This document shows, piece by piece, positions 6,390-18,725 of a DNA stretch of 28,410 bases. The notes beneath the pieces were generated by a model. It saw only the letters and a list, made by a program, of their open reading frames with translations, did no database searches and had not been told where the DNA came from. Where the stretch lies: contig SFLN01000010.1 of the NCBI GenBank assembly GCA_004554555.1, positions 1-28,410 on the forward strand, given 5' to 3'. Source of the DNA: [Eubacterium] saphenum (GTDB taxonomy: Bacteria; Bacillota; Clostridia; Oscillospirales; Ruminococcaceae). The translations under genes and the position numbers were made by a program. Positions within the stretch are counted from its first letter, which is position 1, and every line of letters begins with the position of its first letter.

Positions 6390-7805
6390 TCACTTATTCT
6401 TCGCCATCTTCAAAATATCGCCGACCTTCAGCCTGCTTCCGTTATGCAGTATAATCGCCTCGTAGACCCTGCTCACCAGCACCGCAACCAGTACCGTGAA
6501 CACCGCCAAAATCGCCACCGCAATCACACTCTGCATCGTGTCAAGCTGCCCGAGTATAACAGCGCTCGGCAGCGAGAACGGGCTGCTTATCGGGAAATAA
6601 TACGAGAACACCTGCACGCTGTTCGTTCCCGCGCTTCCATCCGCAAGCGATTCCGCATTGAAAATTATCGGATAGTACGCAAGGAAAAATCCTACAACGC
6701 CTATCAGCGAATAAGGCTGCATAGCCGCCTGCAAGTCTTCCATTCTCGAAACGGACGCGCCAACCAGCGCCGCCAGAAGTGCAAAGAACAGGAAGCCGAT
6801 AAGGAACGCCAGCACCACGAGAATTATATTCACGGGCGTGAATTTCTCGAGAATACCGCCGATTGCCTGTGCGAGGCTGAAGCTGCCGATGTCAACTCCT
6901 GCCGCAGCTGCTCCGCCCGCAAGTATCTCCGGATTAGAGAGAAGCGGCATAATCTGTCCGATAATTCCAAACGGCGTAGTAACCGCGATGCTCAGCGCGC
7001 CCACGCCGATTATCAGCAAAAACTGCGCGAAGCTCACAACGCCCATCGCCAAAACCTTGCCGATAACCACCGCAAGCGGTCTTACGCTTGTGAGAAGCAG
7101 CTCCATAACACGGCTTGTTTTCTCGATTGCAATAGACTGCGCGATTGTGCTTCCGTAAGCGAAAATCAGCATAAACAGTACAAACGCAAGCGCCATCGGA
7201 ATTACATAGTGAAGCATACCCGCGAACGGATTAAGCTCTTCCTGTCCCGCTTCGATTGTTCTTGTTTCAACGGAAATCTGCGTCTGCGCGTAAACATCGG
7301 GGTCAATTCCGAGACGCTTTACATTGCACGCCTTGAAAAACTCCGTCATTGTCGAGGAAAGCGTGGATGCCATATCGCTGCCGTTCGGTGAATAGAACGT
7401 CTTTTCGACATAGCTGTCAATACTTCCGTCCGCATTCTTATCAGCCGTGAACACAACCGCTGCCTGCGCGTTTGCCGCCTTGGCAACCTCCGCTACGATA
7501 TCGTCCGCGGATTTGTCTGTGCGCTCCGCTTTCAATCCGCTTTCAACAAGCTTTGCAATATTTTCATCGGTTACAATTCCCGTTTCATCGACAATATAAA
7601 CCTTCTCATAGTTGAAAACCGTATCAACAGGTCCCGCAACGCCGCTGCCGCCGTTTTCGGAAAATGCAACGGGAAGTATGTTCACCAGTGCAAACAATGC
7701 CGCCACAATAACCGCCATTATAATAGTACTCACGATAAACGATTTTGTCTTGACGTACTGCTTGAGGGTGAACACGAAAACCTTCTGCCAGCCTTTAGTT
7801 TTCAT
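6390..7805 (-). CDS. ABC-2 type exporter permease, NatB-like
   Basis: Membrane subunit of an ATP-driven exporter; NatAB of Bacillus extrudes sodium, but relatives export other substrates, so substrate is unknown. The product of about 471 residues has one N-terminal transmembrane helix (about 19-41, VSTIIMAVIVAALFALVNIL). A large extracytoplasmic domain follows (to about residue 190), then five or more hydrophobic helices in the second half (for example AMALAFVLFMLIFAYG and VIGKVLAMGVVSFAQFLL), as in ABC2_membrane_3 proteins. I chose ATG at 7805 rather than TTG at 7826. ATG has AGGTG 6-7 nt upstream and gives the usual 11-bp overlap with the end of the ATPase gene, indicating translational coupling. 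It pairs with the ATPase at 7795-8697. Confidence 0.85.
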   Translation of the reverse strand: MKTKGWQKVFVFTLKQYVKTKSFIVSTIIMAVIVAALFALVNILPVAFSENGGSGVAGPVDTVFNYEKVYIVDETGIVTDENIAKLVESGLKAERTDKSADDIVAEVAKAANAQAAVVFTADKNADGSIDSYVEKTFYSPNGSDMASTLSSTMTEFFKACNVKRLGIDPDVYAQTQISVETRTIEAGQEELNPFAGMLHYVIPMALAFVLFMLIFAYGSTIAQSIAIEKTSRVMELLLTSVRPLAVVIGKVLAMGVVSFAQFLLIIGVGALSIAVTTPFGIIGQIMPLLSNPEILAGGAAAAGVDIGSFSLAQAIGGILEKFTPVNIILVVLAFLIGFLFFALLAALVGASVSRMEDLQAAMQPYSLIGVVGFFLAYYPIIFNAESLADGSAGTNSVQVFSYYFPISSPFSLPSAVILGQLDTMQSVIAVAILAVFTVLVAVLVSRVYEAIILHNGSRLKVGDILKMAKNK

Positions 7806-8697
7806 TCTTCGCACCTGCCTTTTCAATAAAGATTTCGTTCAAATTCGGCTCACGCAGCTCGTACTTTATCAGCGGAATATCGCTCGATATAATCATATTC
7901 AGCAGCCTGTGCGCCTGCTCCTCGCTCTGAACGTTGAACGAGCAGCCGTTCGGCGTTTCCTCGGTAATGGTAAGACCGCACTGCTGCGCCATTCCCGTGA
8001 TATCGCCCTCTGCCTTTACCGTGAGCTTAACTCTTCCGTAACCCTTCTTGATTTCGTTGAGATTTCCCTGAAGAACCGTTTCGCCCTTGTTCAGAATAAC
8101 GATATCGCGGCAGAACTCCTCGATTGTGGACATCTGGTGAGATGACATTATGATGTATTTGTTGTTCTTGATTTCCTCGCGGATAACGCTCTTGAAAAGC
8201 TCCGCGTTTACCGGGTCAAGTCCCGAAAGCGGCTCGTCGAGAATTATCAGCTCGGGATTGGACGCAAGCGCCGCGATAAGCTGGATTTTCTGCTGATTAC
8301 CCTTTGAGAGCTGCTCGGCTTTCTTGTTGCGGTGCTCGGTGACCTCAAGGCGCTCAAACCAATAGTCGATTGCCTTCTTCGCCGCGTCGGGTGCCATTCC
8401 CTTCAGCGTCATAAAGTACATAAGCTGGTCCATAATCTTGTACTTTGGATAAAGACCGCGCTCCTCCGCGAGATAGCCTATCGGCTTATCGCACGCAAGA
8501 AAAGGCTTGCCGTCCCAGAGCACCTCACCCTTGTCCGCAGCAAGCATACCGAGAATTATACGGATTGAGGTGGATTTTCCCGCGCCGTTTGTTCCGAGCA
8601 GCGCGAAAACTCCCGGCTCCTTCAGTTCAAAGGAAAGTCCGTTTACCGCTGTATATTCGCCGTATTTTTTGACAATATTGTTTACGGAAATTGCCAT
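7795..8697 (-). CDS. ABC transporter ATP-binding protein, NatA-like
   Basis: Energises the adjacent permease. The 300-residue product has Walker A GTNGAGKSTS (about residues 34-43), the signature LSKGNQQK (about 134-141) and Walker B LIILDEP followed by the D-loop LSGLDP. The switch histidine is in IIMSSHQMS. The C-terminal extension ends LREPNLNEIFIEKAG, typical of the DUF4162-type domain of NatA/export ATPases. ATG at 8697 has AAAGGA about 8 nt upstream. It is the first gene of a two-gene operon, diverging from rpoB, with its own strong promoter. Substrate cannot be read from sequence. Confidence 0.92.
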   Translation of the reverse strand: MAISVNNIVKKYGEYTAVNGLSFELKEPGVFALLGTNGAGKSTSIRIILGMLAADKGEVLWDGKPFLACDKPIGYLAEERGLYPKYKIMDQLMYFMTLKGMAPDAAKKAIDYWFERLEVTEHRNKKAEQLSKGNQQKIQLIAALASNPELIILDEPLSGLDPVNAELFKSVIREEIKNNKYIIMSSHQMSTIEEFCRDIVILNKGETVLQGNLNEIKKGYGRVKLTVKAEGDITGMAQQCGLTITEETPNGCSFNVQSEEQAHRLLNMIISSDIPLIKYELREPNLNEIFIEKAGAKNEN

Positions 8698-8739
8698 TGT
8701 TCTGTTCCTTTCTTTGGTTTATTTGATTTGCTAACAGCT

Positions 8740-8769
8740 ATTATACCATAATAATCCTCCCGTTGTCAA
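8740..8769 (-). promoter_or_regulatory. Promoter for natA-natB
   Basis: Minus-strand TTGACA (8764-8769), 18-bp spacer, TATAAT (8740-8745): both hexamers are perfect consensus, about 45 bp before the natA start codon. Confidence 0.85.
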
Positions 8770-8846
8770 GCGCAAACGTACGAATTTTGACGTTTTTCGT
8801 GCAACATATCGGACATTTGGTGCATTTTGTCGAAAAAAACGGGCTG

Positions 8847-8898
8847 ATAAAAATTTTTTCAAAAATAGCTTGACAAATTGATTAATTTGTGGTAAAAT
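8847..8898 (+). promoter_or_regulatory. Promoter with upstream A/T tract for rpoB-rpoC
   Basis: Perfect TTGACA (8870-8875), 17-bp spacer, TAAAAT (8893-8898). The 23 bp immediately upstream (8847-8869) are A and T tracts, as in an UP element. Start predicted near 8905, giving a leader of about 125 nt. The 332 bp between natA and rpoB contain only these two divergent promoters and leaders; there is no rplJ or rplL upstream. Confidence 0.87.
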
Positions 8899-9029
8899 AT
8901 TAAAATGTATCATAATGGAGAATTATCTCGGATTGCAGAAAACAGTATACGAAAAAGCGCGCGGAAAAGCACGCCGCAGGCTGTGTTTTTTGCTTAACCG
9001 AGTGAGCAAAAGCAGGAGGAAAAAAGCCG

Positions 9030-12881
<3,852 letters not shown>

Positions 12882-12896
12882 GCGGTTCGGTGAGGA

Positions 12897-12925
12897 GCTT
12901 GACGCGCGGCAAAAGCGCGTTAAGC
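12897..12925 (+). promoter_or_regulatory. Stem-loop between rpoB and rpoC
   Basis: GCTTGACGCGC (12897-12907) pairs with GCGCGTTAAGC (12915-12925), 11 bp with one G-U pair and a 7-nt loop. There is no T run, so it is more likely an mRNA processing or stability element, or a translation spacer, than a terminator. It lies 25 nt before the rpoC start. Confidence 0.5.
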
Positions 12926-12950
12926 TGCGAATCAGATAGAGAGGTATATA

Positions 12951-15900
12951 ATGGGTTTTAGTGTATTCGAGTCTATGAAAATAGGACTTGCTTCCCCCGA
13001 GCAGATTAGAGCGTGGTCGCACGGCGAGGTTTCTCGCCCCGAAACTATAAACTACCGCAGCCAGAAGCCCGAGAAAAACGGTCTTTTCTGCGAGAGAATT
13101 TTCGGCCCGCAGAAAGACTGGGAGTGCAACTGCGGAAAATACAAGAGAATTCGTTTTAAGGGCAAAATCTGCGAAAGATGCGGCGTTGAGGTTACTCGCA
13201 GCAAGGTTCGCCGCGAGAGAATGGGCCACATCGAGCTTGCAGCTCCCGTTTCGCACATTTGGTACTACAAGGGCACTCCGTCAAGAATCGGTCAAATCCT
13301 CGACCTTTCTCCGAAGGTTCTTGAACAGGTGCTGTATTTCACAAGCTATATCGTAATCGACCCCGGCGAGAACACCGGTTATGTCAAAAAGCAAATTCTC
13401 GATGAAAGAGAATATAACCAGGCTGTTATGAAATACTCGGGCAAGGATTTCCATTTCCGTGCGGGAATGGGCGCCGAGGCTATCAAGGAGCTGCTCAAGG
13501 AAATCGACCTCGACCAGCTCGCCGACGAGCTCAGAGCAGAGCTTGAAACAACGTCCGCGGGACAAAAGCAGATTAAGCTGCTGCGCAGACTGGACGTTGT
13601 TGAGGCGTTCCGTCAGAGCGGAAACCGCCCCGAGTGGATGATTTTGGACGTAATTCCCGTAATTCCTCCGGACATTCGCCCGATGGTTCAGCTTGACGGC
13701 GGTCGTTACGCAACCTCCGACTTGAACGAGCTTTACCGCAAGGTTGTTATGAGAAACAACCGTCTGAAAGAGCTTCTCGACAAGAAGTCCCCCGATTTGA
13801 TTATCAGAAACGAAAAGCGTATGCTCCAGGAAGCTGTGGACGCGCTTATCGATAACGGCCGCCACGGAAGAGCTTACACCGGCTCCAACAACCGCGCGCT
13901 CAAGTCGCTTTCCGATATGCTTAAAGGTAAGCAGGGACGTTTCCGTCAGAACCTGCTCGGTAAGCGTGTCGACTACTCGGGACGTTCCGTTATCGTTGTC
14001 GGCCCCGAGCTCAAGATGGACCAGTGCGGTCTGCCGAAGGAAATGGCGCTCGAGCTGTTCAAGCCGTTCGTGCTCAACGACCTCGTAAAGAAGGGCGTTT
14101 CCCCGAACATCAAGCAGGCGAAAAAGCTTGTTGAGCGTTCGGACGACAAGGTTTGGGACTCGCTTGAAAATGTAATTCAGAACCACCCCGTTCTGCTTAA
14201 CCGTGCGCCGACGCTGCACAGACTCGGTATCCAGGCATTCCAGCCCGTGCTCGTCGAGGGCAGAGCAATCAAGCTCCACCCGCTTTGCTGTACCGCATTC
14301 AACGCGGACTTCGACGGCGACCAGATGGCAGTTCACCTCCCGCTTTCCGATGAGGCTCAGGAAGAAGCAAGAAACCTTATGCTTGCTGCGAAAAACCTGC
14401 TCAAGCCGTCTGACGGAAAGCCCGTAACCGTTCCTACGCAGGATATGGTTCTCGGCTCGTACTACCTCACAATCGACAAGGCAGGCGAAAAGGGCGAGGG
14501 CAAGGTGTTCCGCGACGCCGCTGAGGCTATTATGGCTTACCAGGACGGCGTTATCACAATTCACGCGGCAATCAAGGTTCGCGTGACCAAGGAAATCGGC
14601 GACATCACAATCTCCAGAATTGTCCCGACAACCGCAGGCAAAATCATCTTCAACGAGCACATTCCGCAGGATTTGGGCTATGTTGACAGAACGGACCCCG
14701 AACACCAGCTCGATTATGAGATTGGTTTCAAGGTTGGTAAAAAGCAGCTCGGTCAGATTATCGACCGCTGCCTGAAAATTCACGGCACAAGCACAACCGC
14801 ACAGGTTCTCGATAAAATCAAGGCGATGGGCTACAAATACTCGACTCGTTCGGGTATAACGGTTGCGGTCTGCGACGCGGAAATTCCTCCGCAGAAGGCG
14901 GAAATTCTCGCTCAAGCGGACAAGGCTGTCGAGAAAATCACCAAGCAGTACAGACGCGGCTTTATCTCCAACGCTGAGCGCAAGGAGAGCTTCATCAATA
15001 TCTGGAACAAGGCAACCGATGACGTTTCCGCGGCTCTTACCAACAACCTCGACCAGTACAACAACATATTTATGATGGCTGATTCGGGAGCGCGTGGTTC
15101 TACGGCTCAAATCAGACAGCTCGCCGGAATGCGCGGACTTATCGCGAACACCTCCGGTGCGACAATCGAGATGCCTATCAGAGCGAATTACCGTGAAGGT
15201 CTGAACGTCCTCGAGTACTTCATCTCCTCGCGTGGTGCGCGTAAAGGTCTTGCCGATACCGCGCTTCGTACAGCAGACTCCGGTTACTTGACCAGACGTC
15301 TTGTCGATGTATCGCAGGAGGTTATCATCAGAGGCGACGACTGCGGTACCGAAAACGGTATCGAGGTTTACGAAATCCGCGAGGGCAACGAGCTTGTCGA
15401 AAAACTCCAGGAGCGTCTTGTCGGACGTTTCCTCACAAAGGATTTCACAGCACCCGACGGTTCGTTCACCATCAGCAAGAACAAGCTGCTTGATGACGCG
15501 GACGCAGCGAAGATTGTTAAATCGGGCGTTCAGAAAATTGAGGTTCGCTCGGTTCTCACCTGCGAAATGAGAAACGGCGTTTGCGCGAAGTGCTACGGCG
15601 CGTCGCTTGCAAACGGTCAGCTTATCAACCGCGGCGAAGCGGTCGGAGTTATCGCGGCTCAGTCCATCGGCGAGCCCGGTACGCAGCTCACGATGAGAAC
15701 GTTCCACACGGGCGGTATCGCGTCCGCTGAGGATATCACGCAGGGTCTTCCGCGTGTTGAAGAGCTTTTCGAAAGCCGTCACCCGAAGAATGCTGCGATT
15801 ATCACAAGAATTGCGGGTACGGTTCGCTTTGAGGAAATCAAGAAAACCCGCCACGCAATCATCACCGCAGACGACGGTACCGAGGAAATGTACGCAGTAC

Positions 15901-16559
15901 CTTACGGATATCGTCCGAAGGTACAGACAGGTGACAGAGTTGAGGTCGGCGACGCGCTGACCGAGGGCTCCGTAAACCCGCCCGATATTCTCGCGGTCAA
16001 GGGTGAAAAGGAAGTTCAGAACTACATCATCAGCGAGGTTCAGAAGGTTTACCGTCTGCAAGGTGTTGACATCAACGATAAGCACATCGAGGTTATCGTT
16101 CGCCAGATGATGAGAAAGGTTCGTATCACCGACTCCGGCAGCACATATATGCTTGCGGGAACGGTTCTCGGCAAGAACGAGTACGCGCAGCTTATCGACG
16201 AGCTGAAACAGCGTGAGGCAAACGGCGAGGCGGTTGTTTATCCCACCTGTGAGCCGGTTCTTCTCGGTATCACGAAGGCTTCTCTTGCAACCGACAGCTT
16301 TATGTCGGCAGCTTCGTTCCAGGAGACCACGAGAGTTCTCACCGAAGCGGCAATTCGCGGCAAGGTTGACCCGCTCACCGGTCTGAAGGAAAACATCATC
16401 ATAGGCAAGCTCATTCCTGCGGGCACGGGACTTATCGCCGCAGAAAAGGCTGCCAAGGAAGCGGAAGAGGAGAAGGAAAAGGCGGCTCTCGAGGCTGCTG
16501 CTCAGGAAGCGGCGGCTGAGGAAGCATCGACCGAAGCTACCGAAAATCCCGCTGAATAA
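12951..16559 (+). CDS. rpoC: DNA-directed RNA polymerase subunit beta'
   Basis: Catalytic subunit of RNA polymerase, 1202 residues. Zinc site 1 is at about residues 60-80 (CNCGKYKRIRFKGKICERCG). The active-site Mg-binding loop is NADFDGDQMAVHLPL (about 448-462). The second zinc site comprises the Cys of DDCGTENG and CEMRNGVCAKCYG. The bridge-helix/trigger-loop region includes AAQSIGEPGTQLTMRTFHTGG. Length is normal for Bacillota. The last 45 residues or so form an Ala/Glu-rich, probably helical tail (for example KEAEEEKEKAALEAAAQEAA). The ATG is preceded by GAGAGG. It is second and last in rpoB-rpoC; rpsL, which usually follows in Bacillota, is absent and two terminators follow instead. Confidence 0.98.
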   Translation: MGFSVFESMKIGLASPEQIRAWSHGEVSRPETINYRSQKPEKNGLFCERIFGPQKDWECNCGKYKRIRFKGKICERCGVEVTRSKVRRERMGHIELAAPVSHIWYYKGTPSRIGQILDLSPKVLEQVLYFTSYIVIDPGENTGYVKKQILDEREYNQAVMKYSGKDFHFRAGMGAEAIKELLKEIDLDQLADELRAELETTSAGQKQIKLLRRLDVVEAFRQSGNRPEWMILDVIPVIPPDIRPMVQLDGGRYATSDLNELYRKVVMRNNRLKELLDKKSPDLIIRNEKRMLQEAVDALIDNGRHGRAYTGSNNRALKSLSDMLKGKQGRFRQNLLGKRVDYSGRSVIVVGPELKMDQCGLPKEMALELFKPFVLNDLVKKGVSPNIKQAKKLVERSDDKVWDSLENVIQNHPVLLNRAPTLHRLGIQAFQPVLVEGRAIKLHPLCCTAFNADFDGDQMAVHLPLSDEAQEEARNLMLAAKNLLKPSDGKPVTVPTQDMVLGSYYLTIDKAGEKGEGKVFRDAAEAIMAYQDGVITIHAAIKVRVTKEIGDITISRIVPTTAGKIIFNEHIPQDLGYVDRTDPEHQLDYEIGFKVGKKQLGQIIDRCLKIHGTSTTAQVLDKIKAMGYKYSTRSGITVAVCDAEIPPQKAEILAQADKAVEKITKQYRRGFISNAERKESFINIWNKATDDVSAALTNNLDQYNNIFMMADSGARGSTAQIRQLAGMRGLIANTSGATIEMPIRANYREGLNVLEYFISSRGARKGLADTALRTADSGYLTRRLVDVSQEVIIRGDDCGTENGIEVYEIREGNELVEKLQERLVGRFLTKDFTAPDGSFTISKNKLLDDADAAKIVKSGVQKIEVRSVLTCEMRNGVCAKCYGASLANGQLINRGEAVGVIAAQSIGEPGTQLTMRTFHTGGIASAEDITQGLPRVEELFESRHPKNAAIITRIAGTVRFEEIKKTRHAIITADDGTEEMYAVPYGYRPKVQTGDRVEVGDALTEGSVNPPDILAVKGEKEVQNYIISEVQKVYRLQGVDINDKHIEVIVRQMMRKVRITDSGSTYMLAGTVLGKNEYAQLIDELKQREANGEAVVYPTCEPVLLGITKASLATDSFMSAASFQETTRVLTEAAIRGKVDPLTGLKENIIIGKLIPAGTGLIAAEKAAKEAEEEKEKAALEAAAQEAAAEEASTEATENPAE

Positions 16560-16567
16560 AAAATTAA

Positions 16568-16599
16568 CGGGCGTTTGCGCAAAGCAAGCGCCTGTTTTT
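16568..16599 (+). terminator. Rho-independent terminator of rpoB-rpoC
   Basis: CGGGCGTTTGC (16568-16578) pairs with GCAAGCGCCTG (16584-16594), allowing G-U pairs, followed immediately by TTTTT. It begins 9 bp after the rpoC stop codon. Confidence 0.85.
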
Positions 16600-16645
16600 G
16601 TACAAATTTCCCCCGCGCAGCAAGACTTTAATTGATGAAAGCTTG

Positions 16646-16684
16646 CAAAAACGAGCCGTAAATTGTATACGGCTCGTTTTTTTT
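16646..16684. terminator. Bidirectional terminator between rpoC and the decayed MMPL operon
   Basis: ACGAGCCGTA (16651-16660) and TACGGCTCGT (16668-16677) form a perfect 10-bp stem with loop AATTGTA. A-tract 16646-16650 and T-tract 16678-16684 flank it, giving U-tracts on both strands. It backs up rpoC termination and ends minus-strand transcripts. Confidence 0.87.
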
Positions 16685-16706
16685 GTCGAATTTTTACAAT
16701 CTGTAA

Positions 16707-17203
16707 TCAATAAAGCCCGAATAACCGAAGCAGCTTCTGCCCGAAATTCAGCTTCTCCGCAGGCTTTTCGGCGGACTTTTAGGGCTCGGGGATTTCAACA
16801 GGCTCGGTTTTTATGACAAACTGCACCGAGGAAATCTCGCTGTTTTTCGCAGAAACAAAGGAAACCACGTTGTATTGCCCGGTCATATTGTCGATCATCT
16901 CGGTGAGCTTTTCGGAGGAATTTCCGCCGAAAACAGCGGTCTTTTGGCGCAGCTCAGCCGTGCCTTGAACAAGCTCCTTTGTCCCGTCGGAAAGCAAAAT
17001 TCCACCCTCGGCAAGCTCCCGCGCACCGCCGCAAGTCTCCGAGAAACCGCCGTACAGCTTCGCAACACCGTCCGTGTACTCGCCGATACCGCTGTCGAGC
17101 TTTTGGTACTCCGCGACAAGCTCGGCGACATCCCGCTCGAAAGCCTCGAGATGTCGCCGAGCATTGAAACCGCAAGCGCTGCGGCAATGATTTTCTTTTT
17201 CAT
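16707..17203 (-). pseudogene. Decayed secreted heptad/coiled-coil protein gene partnering the MMPL exporter
   Basis: The gene keeps a strong ribosome binding site (AGGAGG inside the end of the upstream gene) and a start (ATG 17201-17203) encoding the signal-peptide-like MKKKIIAAALAVSM. Right after this the reading frame is wrong. The genuine protein continues in another frame as FERDVAELVAEYQKLDSGIG and a Gly/Leu/Thr-rich repeat (LYGGFSETCGGARELAEGG, then LSDGTKELVQGTAELRQKT), reaching VQFVIKTEPVEIPEP. A TAA (16779-16781) interrupts that frame, after which 23 more in-frame codons (KSAEKPAEKLNFGQKLLRLF, then GLY) lead to TGA at 16707. From memory, intact relatives have a much longer N-terminal region and a similar basic C-terminal end. 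So there are three lesions: N-terminal domain deletion, frame change, nonsense codon. A 13-bp inverted repeat (17120-17162) sits at the deletion point. Confidence 0.75.
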
Positions 17204-17205
17204 AA

Positions 17206-18549
17206 TCAGACCTCCTGTTTGTTGGGAACAAAGTTGGATTTAAGCGTAGTTTTTCGGATTGCTCCATCGAAGATGTAAAGCAGCCCCGGCAGCACGAAAA
17301 ACACGATTACAAGCGAGCAAATCGCGCCTATTCCGATGAACATTCCGAGCTGCGCGAGCAGTCCGTGCGTGGAGAGATTGCCGAGAAGCAATCCCACAAC
17401 CGTGAGCACGCTGCCCGAGGTTAAAATCGAAACCGAAAGGAAAGCGTTGCTGTTCGAGGCGAGATAGGAAGGCGCGATTACGATTGCGAAAACAACCGCC
17501 ATCGGTATCATAATCTTGCTCACAATGCGCCCGAATTTGTCGAATTTCGGCAGCAGCGGGCAGTGCTTCGTCTTTTGAAGCAGCTTGTCGGTGAGCAAAA
17601 TCAAGCACGGCATAAACACGAACACGCAGATTATGCTGATTGCGATGCCCTTTGCGAGCGCGAAGCCCAAGTCCTGACCAAGCCTGAACCGCATAAGACC
17701 GAGCGCGAGAAAGCCGATTACCGTGGTAAGACCGCTTGACAAAATCGAGCTTGCGGACTTGCAGAGCGCGTCAACCATTGCCGCTTTCGGCTCGGGGATT
17801 TCGCGGCGGCTCTCCTCGAAACGGTGAAGCAAAAACACCGAGTAATCCAGCGACACGGCAAGCTGCATAATCATACCTGCGGCGTTGGTGACGAAGCTGA
17901 TTTCTCCTAAAATGACGTTGCTGCCCGCGTTAATCATAAGCGCCGTGCCCATTCCCAGCATTATGACGAGCGGCTCAAGCCACGACGACGTGGTGAAAAC
18001 CAGCACGATGATGACGAAAATCACCGCAAACATCGCGATTACCGCGATTTCGCTCGCGGTTCTTTCGGTAGCGACCTCCGTTGAAACCGCCGAGCCGGTC
18101 ATCGCGTTTTCATCGCCGATGATATCGCGGATTTCGGAAACCGCAGACAAATTCTTGTCCTCGGAAATCGTGACGGAAAGAAGCGCGTTTCCGTCCTTCA
18201 GATAGGTTTCAACCGTTTTCGTGTCGGCAAATTCAAGCGGCTGCGCGAGGTCAAGGCTGTCGTCAAGCCACGTCACTGCGGTTACTCCGTCAACCGCAGA
18301 GATTTTCTCCTTGAACTCAAGCGCACGCGGTACGGACACGTTCTTCAGCATCACGCGCGCGTTCGGAATGCCGCCGTCAAACTCGCGCTCCATAACATCA
18401 AGCGCAACCGTGGACTTGCTGTCCTCGGGAAGATAGTCGTTCATATCGTAGTTCACGCCGACAATCTGCTTGCAGACCGCCGAAAACGCAAGCAAAACCG
18501 CGAAAATCACGGTTATGACAATCGGGTGAGCGATAATTTTTTCATACAA
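17206..18549 (-). CDS. MMPL/RND-family exporter with a large internal in-frame deletion
   Basis: MMPL proteins are proton-driven membrane exporters made of two similar halves, each an extracytoplasmic porter domain plus a bundle of helices. The 447 residues encode TM1, the first porter domain (with NYDMNDYLPEDSK) and the first helix bundle (including AVSLDYSVFLLHRFEESR), then the start of the second half (KIMIPMAVVFAIVIAPSYLA). After SNSNAF (about residue 370, position 17440) the sequence jumps to LSVSILTSGSVLTVVGLLLG and the normal last two helices. The second porter domain and about four helices are missing, roughly 230-250 residues by comparison with the family as I remember it. The frame remains open. 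The only in-frame start is TTG at 18549, with AAAGG just upstream. A non-functional exporter is likely (inference). It overlaps the ribosome binding site of the decayed gene after it and diverges from a TetR gene. Confidence 0.8.
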   Translation of the reverse strand: MYEKIIAHPIVITVIFAVLLAFSAVCKQIVGVNYDMNDYLPEDSKSTVALDVMEREFDGGIPNARVMLKNVSVPRALEFKEKISAVDGVTAVTWLDDSLDLAQPLEFADTKTVETYLKDGNALLSVTISEDKNLSAVSEIRDIIGDENAMTGSAVSTEVATERTASEIAVIAMFAVIFVIIVLVFTTSSWLEPLVIMLGMGTALMINAGSNVILGEISFVTNAAGMIMQLAVSLDYSVFLLHRFEESRREIPEPKAAMVDALCKSASSILSSGLTTVIGFLALGLMRFRLGQDLGFALAKGIAISIICVFVFMPCLILLTDKLLQKTKHCPLLPKFDKFGRIVSKIMIPMAVVFAIVIAPSYLASNSNAFLSVSILTSGSVLTVVGLLLGNLSTHGLLAQLGMFIGIGAICSLVIVFFVLPGLLYIFDGAIRKTTLKSNFVPNKQEV

Positions 18550-18646
18550 ACCCGCCTTTCAAAATGTAACTCTATTTTATCAAAGCGGGTGAAAATATAA
18601 AACGGTCAATCTCGGATATCTGTGTGTTTTTTGGATAAATGTCCGT

Positions 18647-18661
18647 ATTTGATGGTCAAAT
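18647..18661. promoter_or_regulatory. Candidate TetR operator
   Basis: ATTTGA-TGG-TCAAAT is a perfect 6-3-6 palindrome in the 176-bp divergent region, 15 bp before the -35 box of the TetR gene. TetR regulators usually bind such palindromes between themselves and their target. Arm length is short for a TetR dimer, so confidence is limited. Confidence 0.4.
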
Positions 18662-18675
18662 GTGTAAAAAAGGGG

Positions 18676-18704
18676 TTGAAAAATTCAACGGATTGTAATA
18701 TAAT
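18676..18704 (+). promoter_or_regulatory. Promoter of the TetR-family regulator gene
   Basis: TTGAAA (18676-18681), 17-bp spacer, TATAAT (18699-18704), then AAGGGAG and the ATG. The predicted start (near 18711) falls at the ribosome binding site, giving a very short leader. No comparably good promoter was found for the opposite MMPL gene. Confidence 0.6.
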
Positions 18705-18725
18705 AGAATCAAGGGAGCTGATGAA

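Noticed and set aside
6315..7391. 358-codon plus-strand frame over natB
   Set aside because: Arg/Asn/His-rich antisense translation of a membrane protein gene; natB on the other strand has the expected helices and couples to natA.
13281..16085. 934-codon minus-strand open frame opposite rpoC
   Set aside because: Mirror of the strong codon bias of rpoC. It has no domain, no convincing ribosome binding site, and the sense strand is an intact beta' subunit.
16895..17203. 102-codon frame as an intact small secreted protein
   Set aside because: After the signal-peptide-like start the frame becomes Ser/Arg-rich nonsense, whereas the neighbouring frame shows a sensible heptad-like protein; it is better read as a frame-shifted pseudogene.
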